Position numbers and translations under genes: made by a program. 64,000 bases of DNA, taken from NCBI RefSeq assembly GCF_009745975.1, contig NZ_WHOL01000086.1, forward strand, positions 1 through 64,000, written 5' to 3'. Source of the stretch: Actinokineospora pegani (GTDB lineage: Bacteria > Actinomycetota > Actinomycetes > Mycobacteriales > Pseudonocardiaceae). The notes beneath the pieces were generated by a model. The model searched no databases and was not told the origin of the DNA. It saw only the letters and a list, made by a program, of their open reading frames with translations. Of the stretch, positions 59,124 to 64,000 are shown one piece after another (the stretch's first letter is position 1; each line of letters begins with the position of its first letter).

Positions 59124-59736
59124 TTTTGCGGAGAGCCCAGAGGTCGTGCTGCGCGGGGTGCTGCGCGCCCTCGACAAGGCGAGGGCGGGCACCGCGGAGG
59201 TCGAACCGCTGCTCGCGGCCCTGACCGCGCTGCGGGAGCTGCGTGACCGGATGGCGGCGTGGGAGCCGGAGTTGATCGGCGCCGCGCGCGCGGCGGGAGC
59301 CAGTTGGGCGGCGTTGGCCCCCGCGCTGGGCGTGACCAGCAGACAGGCCGCCGAGCGCCGGTACCTGCGGCTGCAGCCGACCGGGGGCGATGAGACCACC
59401 GGGGAGCAGCGCGTCCACACCCGCCGCGACCAGCGCGCGGGCGATCGCGCGGTGAGCAAGTGGGCGCAGGACAACGCGCGCACCCTGCGCACGCTCGCCG
59501 CGCACATCCACGGCCTCGACGACCTGGACGACGCCGCCAGGGAACAGGCCGACCGCATCGGCACGGCACTGGGCGACAACGACCCCGAGCGCTTGCTTCG
59601 GCCCCTGAGCGAGGCCCGTTCGCACCTGGCGGGCCGCCAAGACCTGGTCGACCGGCTGGACTCCATCACCGAGCGGACCGACACGGTCCGCCAGGAGGCC
59701 GCCGACTCGCGTCGCGCCGGGAAGCCCGCTCGCTGA
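59089..59736 (+). CDS. HSP18-type transcriptional regulator
   Basis: The 215-residue protein reads ESRVIERTTFAESPEVVLRG, VLRALDKARAGTAEVEPLLA, AALTALRELRDRMAAWEPEL, IGAARAAGASWAALAPALGV, TSRQAAERRYLRLQPTGGDE, the last two forming a helix-turn-helix (about 65-100). The C-terminal half is helical and charged (NARTLRTLAAHIHGLDDLDD). This is the actinobacterial family found beside small heat-shock protein genes and named after Hsp18 control. Here hsp20 lies 0.5 kb downstream on the other strand. Shared operators at both genes support a direct regulatory link. Confidence 0.8.
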   Translation: MDDESRVIERTTFAESPEVVLRGVLRALDKARAGTAEVEPLLAALTALRELRDRMAAWEPELIGAARAAGASWAALAPALGVTSRQAAERRYLRLQPTGGDETTGEQRVHTRRDQRAGDRAVSKWAQDNARTLRTLAAHIHGLDDLDDAAREQADRIGTALGDNDPERLLRPLSEARSHLAGRQDLVDRLDSITERTDTVRQEAADSRRAGKPAR

Positions 59737-59754
59737 CCCGGGTCGGGTGTGCGC

Positions 59755-60117
59755 TCAGGACAGGAAGCCCTCGGTGACCGAGTCCAGGAACTCCGCCACG
59801 GCCCCGGGTGCGGGCCGGGGCGTGTCCGCGCTGAGACGGGCGACGCGGGTCAGGTCGGTCCCGGCCTCCTGCGCCACCGACCAGCCCTGGTCCTCGTCCC
59901 ACACCAGGGCCAGCGGCCGGTCCGGGTGCGCCGGGCCGCGCACGTCCAGTGCGATGTAGACGGAGACGGGGCTGTCTTGGTCGACCATCACCGATTCGAC
60001 CCCGACGCCCACGGCCTCGGCGACCGCCCGCGCGTAGCGCCAGACCGCGATGTGGTCCACGACGAGGTGCGCGGGCTCGACGATGGGATCAGCGATGGGA
60101 TCAGCGAGCAGGGTCAT
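59755..60117 (-). CDS. DUF6292 family protein
   Basis: The 120-residue protein has HLVVDHIAVWRYARAVAEAV, VYIALDVRGPAHPDRPLALV, WDEDQGWSVAQEAGTDLTRV and ARLSADTPRPAPGAVAEFLD. This pattern, with WxEExGW and an N-terminal YxxAVAxxLG, is that of DUF6292, a common actinobacterial protein of unknown role. It lies downstream of hsp20 on the same strand (75 bp gap) and may be transcribed with it. Confidence 0.75.
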   Translation of the reverse strand: MTLLADPIADPIVEPAHLVVDHIAVWRYARAVAEAVGVGVESVMVDQDSPVSVYIALDVRGPAHPDRPLALVWDEDQGWSVAQEAGTDLTRVARLSADTPRPAPGAVAEFLDSVTEGFLS

Positions 60118-60192
60118 CTCTCCACCTCCCGGATCGAGTGCCGCCGACGCGAGGACAGGCCCGGGACGCGAGCGTCCCGGGCCTGCGCGCCG

Positions 60193-60627
60193 TCAGCCTT
60201 GGATCTCCTGCCTGCGATCGGCGGCCCCCACCGCGATCCGCCTCGGCTTGGCCTGTTCGGCCACGGGAATCCGCAGTGTCAGCACACCCGCGTCGTAGGA
60301 CGCGGCGATGTTGTCGGTGTCGAGGGTGTCGCCCAGGAACAACTGCCGGGAGAACACACCCAGCGGCCGCTCGCTGACCTGGACCTGCACGTCCTGGTCC
60401 GCGATCGGCCTGCGCTCGGCCTTCACGGTCAGCACGTTGCGCTCCACGTCGACCTCGATGGCCTCCGGGGCCACCCCCGGCAGGTCGAAGCTGACCACGA
60501 ACTCCTGACCCGACCGGTAGGCGTCCATCGGCATGGCCGTGGGCTTGGACCACGTCCCGGAACCGCCGCCGAAGAGCTGCTGGGTCAGCCGGTCGAACTC
60601 CCGGAACGGGTCGGTGCGCATCAACAT
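60193..60627 (-). CDS. Hsp20-family small heat-shock protein
   Basis: The ATG at 60627 follows AGGAGGT, which decides this start. The 144-residue protein has a short N-terminal region ([20 protein letters not shown]), the alpha-crystallin domain (about 42-130: [80 protein letters not shown]) and the C-terminal anchoring motif RIAVG (IxV). It is an ATP-independent holdase. Control is probably by the HSP18-type regulator at the operators 60687-60729. Confidence 0.95.
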   Translation of the reverse strand: MLMRTDPFREFDRLTQQLFGGGSGTWSKPTAMPMDAYRSGQEFVVSFDLPGVAPEAIEVDVERNVLTVKAERRPIADQDVQVQVSERPLGVFSRQLFLGDTLDTDNIAASYDAGVLTLRIPVAEQAKPRRIAVGAADRRQEIQG

Positions 60628-60676
60628 CGTTCCACCTCCTGCTTGGGTCATTCCCTGTTGTCAACACGCAGGAGCA

Positions 60677-60705
60677 GTTATATCAGGTCATCGGAATGAT
60701 GACAA
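60677..60705 (-). promoter_or_regulatory. Promoter of hsp20
   Basis: On the minus strand TTGTCA (60700-60705) and TATAAC (60677-60682) are separated by exactly 17 bp. Transcription would begin near 60670, about 43 bases before the ATG. The proximal palindrome (60687-60703) fills the spacer and overlaps the -35, as expected for a repressor site. Confidence 0.65.
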
Positions 60706-60729
60706 CCAGAGCGTCATCGTGAGGATGAC
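60687..60729. promoter_or_regulatory. Paired 6-5-6 palindromes at the hsp20 promoter
   Basis: GTCATC-GGAAT-GATGAC (60687-60703) and GTCATC-GTGAG-GATGAC (60713-60729) are perfect palindromes starting 26 bp apart. Outside them CCCTGTTGTC (60653-60662) and its exact complement GACAACAGGG (60727-60736) form a longer inverted repeat around the region. The paired sites match those at 59081-59123. They differ from known HAIR and CIRCE sequences. Confidence 0.7.
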
Positions 60730-60756
60730 AACAGGGCGCCCGGGTGGTCCGGGGCA

Positions 60757-61734
60757 TCAGCGGACGAGGCCGGGCAGAGTCCGCGCCATCAGCTCCTCGG
60801 CCTCGCCGACCAAGCGGTCCACCAGCTCGGCCACCGTGGGCACGTCGTGGATGAGCCCCTGCGACTGACCGGCCCACCACATGCCACCGTCCACATCGCC
60901 CGCGGCCAGCACCCGCTCCCGGCCGCGGGCGCCGGAGGCCAGCTCGGCGACGTCGTCGAAGGTGGTCCCCCGCTCGTCCTCGATCCGCCGGATCCGCGCG
61001 CTGACGTCGTTGAGCGCGACCCGCGCGGTGTTGGCGAACTTGCGGAACACCAGGGCGGTCGCCCGCTCGTCGTTGGCCACGATCCGGTCCTTGACCCGCT
61101 GGTGGACCGGAGCCTCGGCGGTCGCGACGAAGCGGGTGCCCATGTTGACCGCCGACGCGCCCAGGGCCAGGGCCGCGACCAGGCCCGCGCCGGTGGCCAG
61201 GCCGCCACTGGCGATGAACGGGATGTCCAGCGCCCGCGCGGCGGCGGCGAACAGCACCAGCCCCGGCACGTCGTCCTCGCCGGGGTGGCCCGCGGCCTCG
61301 AAACCGTCCACGCTGACCGCGTCGACGCCCAGCGACTGGGCCTTCACCGCGTGCCGCACCGACACGGCCTTGTGGATGACCTTGATCCCGGCCGCCCGGA
61401 ACGCGGGCAGGTGCTCGGCCGGGTTGCGCCCGGCCGTCTCCACCACCGGCACGCCCGCCGCGACGATGGCGTCCCGGTACTCGGCGTAGGGCACCGGCCG
61501 GGCGGTCGGCAGGATCGTCAGGTTCACCCCGAAGGGCTGGTCGGTCATCGAGCGGCAGCGCTCGACCTCGGCGACCAGCGCCTCCGGGGTCGGCTGGGTG
61601 AGCGCGGCCAGGAACCCCAGCGCGCCCGCCTCGGCGACCGGGGCGACCAGGTCCGCGGTGCCGACCGCGGTCATCCCGCCGCACACGACCGGGTGCCGCA
61701 CCCCGAACGCCGCCGTGAACCGGGTGCTGATCAC
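60757..61734 (-). CDS. Nitronate-monooxygenase-family FMN enzyme
   Basis: The GTG at 61734 overlaps the acyl-CoA dehydrogenase stop. The 325-residue TIM-barrel protein has HPVVCGGMTAVGTADLVAPV, GALGFLAALTQPTPEALVAE, FGVNLTILPTARPVPYAEYR, VIHKAVSVRHAVKAQSLGVD, DGFEAAGHPGEDDVPGLVLF and FIASGGLATGAGLVAALALG, the FMN-phosphate and active-site motifs. The GFEAGGH-like segment has His as usual for class I NMOs. In this operon it may act on an enone or acyl-CoA intermediate rather than nitronates, as IpdC does in steroid-ring degradation (family knowledge). Confidence 0.85.
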   Translation of the reverse strand: MISTRFTAAFGVRHPVVCGGMTAVGTADLVAPVAEAGALGFLAALTQPTPEALVAEVERCRSMTDQPFGVNLTILPTARPVPYAEYRDAIVAAGVPVVETAGRNPAEHLPAFRAAGIKVIHKAVSVRHAVKAQSLGVDAVSVDGFEAAGHPGEDDVPGLVLFAAAARALDIPFIASGGLATGAGLVAALALGASAVNMGTRFVATAEAPVHQRVKDRIVANDERATALVFRKFANTARVALNDVSARIRRIEDERGTTFDDVAELASGARGRERVLAAGDVDGGMWWAGQSQGLIHDVPTVAELVDRLVGEAEELMARTLPGLVR

Positions 61735-62897
61735 GCGCGCTGGTCGAACTTGCGCCCGAGCAGCTCGGACACGATCCGCACCCGCTGCATGGTGGGCGTG
61801 CCGCCCGCGATGGCCCAGCCGTGGGCGTCGCGGTGCAGCCGCTCGATGCCGTACTCCTCGGAGTAGCCGTTGCCGCCGTGCAGGGTGATCGCGGCGTCGG
61901 AGACGCGCTTGCCCGCCTCGTTGGCCGCCCGCTTGGCGATCGACACCTGCAACGACTGGGGGATGCCGCGCCCGGCCTCCAGCGCGGCCCGGTAGATCAG
62001 CAGCCGGGCGGACTCGACCTGGACCACCATCTCGGCGAGGTCGGCCTGCACCGCCTGGAACTCGATCAGCGGCTTGCCGAACTGCACGCGGGTGGTGCAG
62101 TAATCGATGCTGCGGTCGAGGGCGGCCTGGGCGATGGCCATGCTGACCGTGGAGTTGCCCAGGCGCTCCAGGGAGAAGGCGTTGAACAGCGTGCGGAAGC
62201 CGTCGCCCGCGTCGACGAGCAGGTTCTCCGCGGGCACGAGCACGTCGTCGAAGTGGATGTCGCGCGAGGGGATGCCGCGGAAGCCCATCAGCTTCTCCCG
62301 CGCGCCGAAGGACACGCCGGGGGTGTCCCTCTCGACCAGCAGCGCGCCGATCCCCTTGGCGCCGGGGGCGTCGGACAGCCGCACGTAGAGCAGGTACAGC
62401 TCGGCGTGCCCGGAGTTCGACACCCAGCGCTTCATGCCGTTGACCCGGTAGCAATCCCCCTCGAGGGTGGCCTTGGTGGTCATGTCGGTGGCCGCGGACC
62501 CGGCGTCGGGCTCGGAGATCGCCACGGCCATCGACAGCTCGCCCGCGACGATGCCGGGCAGGTACTTGGCCTTCTGCTCCGGTGTGCCGATCCGGGCGAG
62601 CACGCTGGCCGGGCCGGTGTTGGACTCGAACACCTGGAACGCGGCCGGACGGCAGACCTTGGCCAGCTCCTCGATGACGATCAGCGCGTCGAGGATGGGC
62701 GCGCCGCCGCCGCCGTGCTCCTCGGGCAGCGCGATGCCCAGGTACCCCAGCTCGCCGAGCAGGCGGCGCTCCTCGATCGGGAACTCGACCCGGTCGCGGT
62801 CCCACTCCTCGGCCTTGGGCGCGTAGCGCTCGCGGGCGACCTTGGCCGCGGTCTCGCGCAGGGCCACCTGCTCATCGGTCAGCGTGAAGCCGGTCAT
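61731..62897 (-). CDS. Acyl-CoA dehydrogenase
   Basis: The 388-residue flavoprotein has LPEEHGGGGAPILDALIVIE, LSMAVAISEPDAGSAATDMT, CYRVNGMKRWVSNSGHAELY, FRGIPSRDIHFDDVLVPAEN, DYCTTRVQFGKPLIEFQAVQ and ITLHGGNGYSEEYGIERLHR. The catalytic base is the Glu of GYSEEYGIER. The substrate is unknown; the neighbours suggest a CoA-thioester catabolic pathway. Transcription starts in the region shared with the hydratase gene. Confidence 0.9.
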   Translation of the reverse strand: MTGFTLTDEQVALRETAAKVARERYAPKAEEWDRDRVEFPIEERRLLGELGYLGIALPEEHGGGGAPILDALIVIEELAKVCRPAAFQVFESNTGPASVLARIGTPEQKAKYLPGIVAGELSMAVAISEPDAGSAATDMTTKATLEGDCYRVNGMKRWVSNSGHAELYLLYVRLSDAPGAKGIGALLVERDTPGVSFGAREKLMGFRGIPSRDIHFDDVLVPAENLLVDAGDGFRTLFNAFSLERLGNSTVSMAIAQAALDRSIDYCTTRVQFGKPLIEFQAVQADLAEMVVQVESARLLIYRAALEAGRGIPQSLQVSIAKRAANEAGKRVSDAAITLHGGNGYSEEYGIERLHRDAHGWAIAGGTPTMQRVRIVSELLGRKFDQRA

Positions 62898-62940
62898 CGG
62901 CCCGTCCTCTCCGGTCTGCTGTCTATCGTCGTACCGACGC

Positions 62941-62953
62941 GCTAATGATTAGC
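62941..62953. promoter_or_regulatory. Palindrome between divergent catabolic operons, possible operator
   Basis: GCTAATGATTAGC is a perfect 13-bp palindrome 44 bp before the acyl-CoA dehydrogenase start. It lies in the 160-bp divergent region. It is AT-rich against a high-GC background, typical of regulator sites. The regulator is not encoded in the window. Confidence 0.5.
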
Positions 62954-63020
62954 ATGGTTTCGCGAAGCTGGTCAAGATGGACAGCGCTTCTCCTGCGGAA
63001 ACACCGGCACGAACGAGGTC

Positions 63021-63050
63021 TTGACTTGTATCAATGCTCATAATTAGCCT
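63021..63050 (+). promoter_or_regulatory. Likely promoter of the enoyl-CoA hydratase operon, leaderless
   Basis: TTGACT at 63021-63026 and TAGCCT at 63045-63050 are 18 bp apart. Transcription would start near 63057, at the GTG at 63058. No Shine-Dalgarno precedes that GTG, so the mRNA is probably leaderless. Confidence 0.5.
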
Positions 63051-63057
63051 CTGTTGC

Positions 63058-63858
63058 GTGCTCACATCCGACAGTGCTGTCCAGGTCGACGAGCGCGGTG
63101 AGACCCGGTGGATCACCCTGTCCGCGCCCGCCCGTCGCAACGCCTACGACGAGGAGATGGCCGAGGCCGTCGCCCTCGCCATCGAAGCCAGCAGCGACGT
63201 CCGCGTCGTGGTGCTGACCGGCGCCCCCGGCGCCTTCTGCGCGGGTGGCGCGCTCGCGGGCATGGCCGAGCCGACCACCGGCGCGATGCGCAAGCTCTAC
63301 CGCTCCTCGCTGCGCATGTTCGACGCCATCCGCACCTGCCCCCGGCCGGTCATCGCGGCGGTCAACGGCGCCGCCGCGGGCGGTGGCAACGAGCTGGTGG
63401 TGGCCTGCGACTTGGCGATCGCCGCCGAGTCGGCCACCTTCGGCCAGACCGGCCCCCGGGTCGGCTCCGCCCCCGTCACCGGCGCCACGAACGTCATGGG
63501 CGTGCAGATCGGGGAGAAGCGGGCCAAGGAGCTGGCGATGCTCTGCCGCCGCTACTCCGCCGCGCAGGCCCTCGACCTGGGGCTGGTCAACGCCGTGGTC
63601 CCGGACGCCGAACTGGAGGGCGCGGTGATGTCGTGGGCTGACGAGCTGTGCGCGCTCAGCCCGCGCTACCTGGAGATCACCAAGATCAGCTCCAACGTGT
63701 GGTGGAACGCGGCCCGCGACTCGTTCTCCTCCGGCCTCGGGATGCTCGTGCAGGCGGTCGGCAGCCCCGACATGGTCGAGGGCGCGCAGGCGTTCCTGGA
63801 GAAGCGCCCGGCCAGGTTCACCCTCGACCCCGGCGATCAGCGAAAGGGAGACTCATGA
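63058..63858 (+). CDS. Enoyl-CoA hydratase/isomerase-family protein, MenB/BadI-like
   Basis: From the GTG at 63058 the protein has 266 residues; an ATG at 63034 is in frame but lies within the promoter. Crotonase motifs are VVVLTGAPGAFCAGGALAGM (oxyanion hole) and VIAAVNGAAAGGGNELVVAC. FGQTGPRVGSAPVTGATNVM, KRAKELAMLCRRYSAAQALD and LGLVNAVVPDAELEGAVMSW are close to the MenB and BadI (ring-opening) branch. It may open or hydrate a cyclic acyl-CoA. The stop overlaps the ligase start as ATGA. Confidence 0.85.
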   Translation: MLTSDSAVQVDERGETRWITLSAPARRNAYDEEMAEAVALAIEASSDVRVVVLTGAPGAFCAGGALAGMAEPTTGAMRKLYRSSLRMFDAIRTCPRPVIAAVNGAAAGGGNELVVACDLAIAAESATFGQTGPRVGSAPVTGATNVMGVQIGEKRAKELAMLCRRYSAAQALDLGLVNAVVPDAELEGAVMSWADELCALSPRYLEITKISSNVWWNAARDSFSSGLGMLVQAVGSPDMVEGAQAFLEKRPARFTLDPGDQRKGDS

Positions 63859-64000
63859 TCGAGTACCCGCCGTTCACGCTGAACTTCCCCGAGTGGACCG
63901 ACTGGCGCCTCGACCACGTGCTGCGCCACCACGCGGGCGCCACCCCGGACAAGGTGTTCCTCGACGTGATCGACGAGGACCGGGTGTGGACCTACGGCGA
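63855..64000 (+). CDS. Acyl-CoA ligase (AMP-forming), 5' end only
   Basis: The ATG at 63855 opens a frame that leaves the window: MIEYPPFTLNFPEWTDWRLD, HVLRHHAGATPDKVFLDVID, EDRVWTYGE. The xxxPDKxFLxxxDxxxxWTYGE pattern is the N-terminus of AMP-dependent acyl-CoA synthetases. GGGAG lies nine bases upstream. It is translationally coupled to the hydratase and is the probable entry step of the pathway. Confidence 0.8.
   Translation, partial: MIEYPPFTLNFPEWTDWRLDHVLRHHAGATPDKVFLDVIDEDRVWTYG

Noticed and set aside
59081-60729. HAIR (HspR) or CIRCE (HrcA) elements near hsp20
   Set aside because: Neither consensus occurs; the visible repeats are GTCATC-N5-GATGAC.

Overview
The window is high-GC actinobacterial DNA. 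AftA (arabinogalactan synthesis), a SigC-type sigma factor, an IdeR-type iron box, DUF1707, DUF2000, DUF6292 and the HSP18-type regulator together suggest the order Pseudonocardiales (an Actinokineospora/Saccharothrix/Lentzea-like organism). The genus is inference.

Region 1 (1-14.4 kb) is an accessory graveyard. It opens with repeats resembling a Tn7-like transposon end, then a broken tnsA-like gene (in-frame stop plus frameshift) overlapping the 5' part of a tnsB-like gene. That gene stops exactly where a two-repeat type I-E CRISPR remnant begins. tRNA 3'-end debris follows, with a perfect 25-bp hairpin. After a membrane protein, a lipoprotein and an intact S9 peptidase comes a minus-strand series of displaced polymorphic-toxin tips and immunity genes: a nuclease tip with a double-SUKH immunity protein, a 5'-truncated RHS toxin with a putative immunity gene, and a third toxin tip with another. 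IS30, IS5-type and IS630 remnants separate them. A LexA-like protein lacking its DNA-binding domain closes the region.

Region 2 (14.9-23.8 kb) is a partner-switching stress-signalling cluster. It holds an RsbW-like kinase, rsbR-rsbS-rsbT, an ATPase/SpoIIE phosphatase fusion, a histidine kinase with a receiver that lacks its Asp, a REC-GAF-PP2C phosphatase, another RsbW/RsbV pair, a membrane protein and sigC, ending in a strong terminator.

Region 3 (23.9-46.5 kb) is mostly chromosomal: GNAT, YihY, SGNH hydrolase, a GST-like reductase, a three-domain carboxylic acid reductase, an MFS exporter, AftA and a GT2, divergent RecD2 and Ski2-like helicases, a heterodimeric ABC exporter with complementary degenerate ATP sites, and saccharopine dehydrogenase.

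Region 4 (46.5-51.2 kb) is a 2,3-dihydroxybenzoate operon (dhbA-dhbC-dhbE-dhbB) behind an iron box. dhbE has collapsed to a frameshifted remnant while its neighbours are intact. A crcB pair diverges from the same iron box.

Region 5 (51.3-64 kb) holds regulators with visible operators (MmyB-type, TetR, AraC), a sirtuin, CsbD, an LspA paralogue and a thioesterase. An HSP18-type regulator gene and an hsp20 gene share an unusual operator: paired 6-5-6 palindromes spaced exactly 26 bp at both genes. The window ends in an acyl-CoA catabolic cluster: nitronate-monooxygenase-like protein, acyl-CoA dehydrogenase, MenB/BadI-like hydratase and a partial acyl-CoA ligase.
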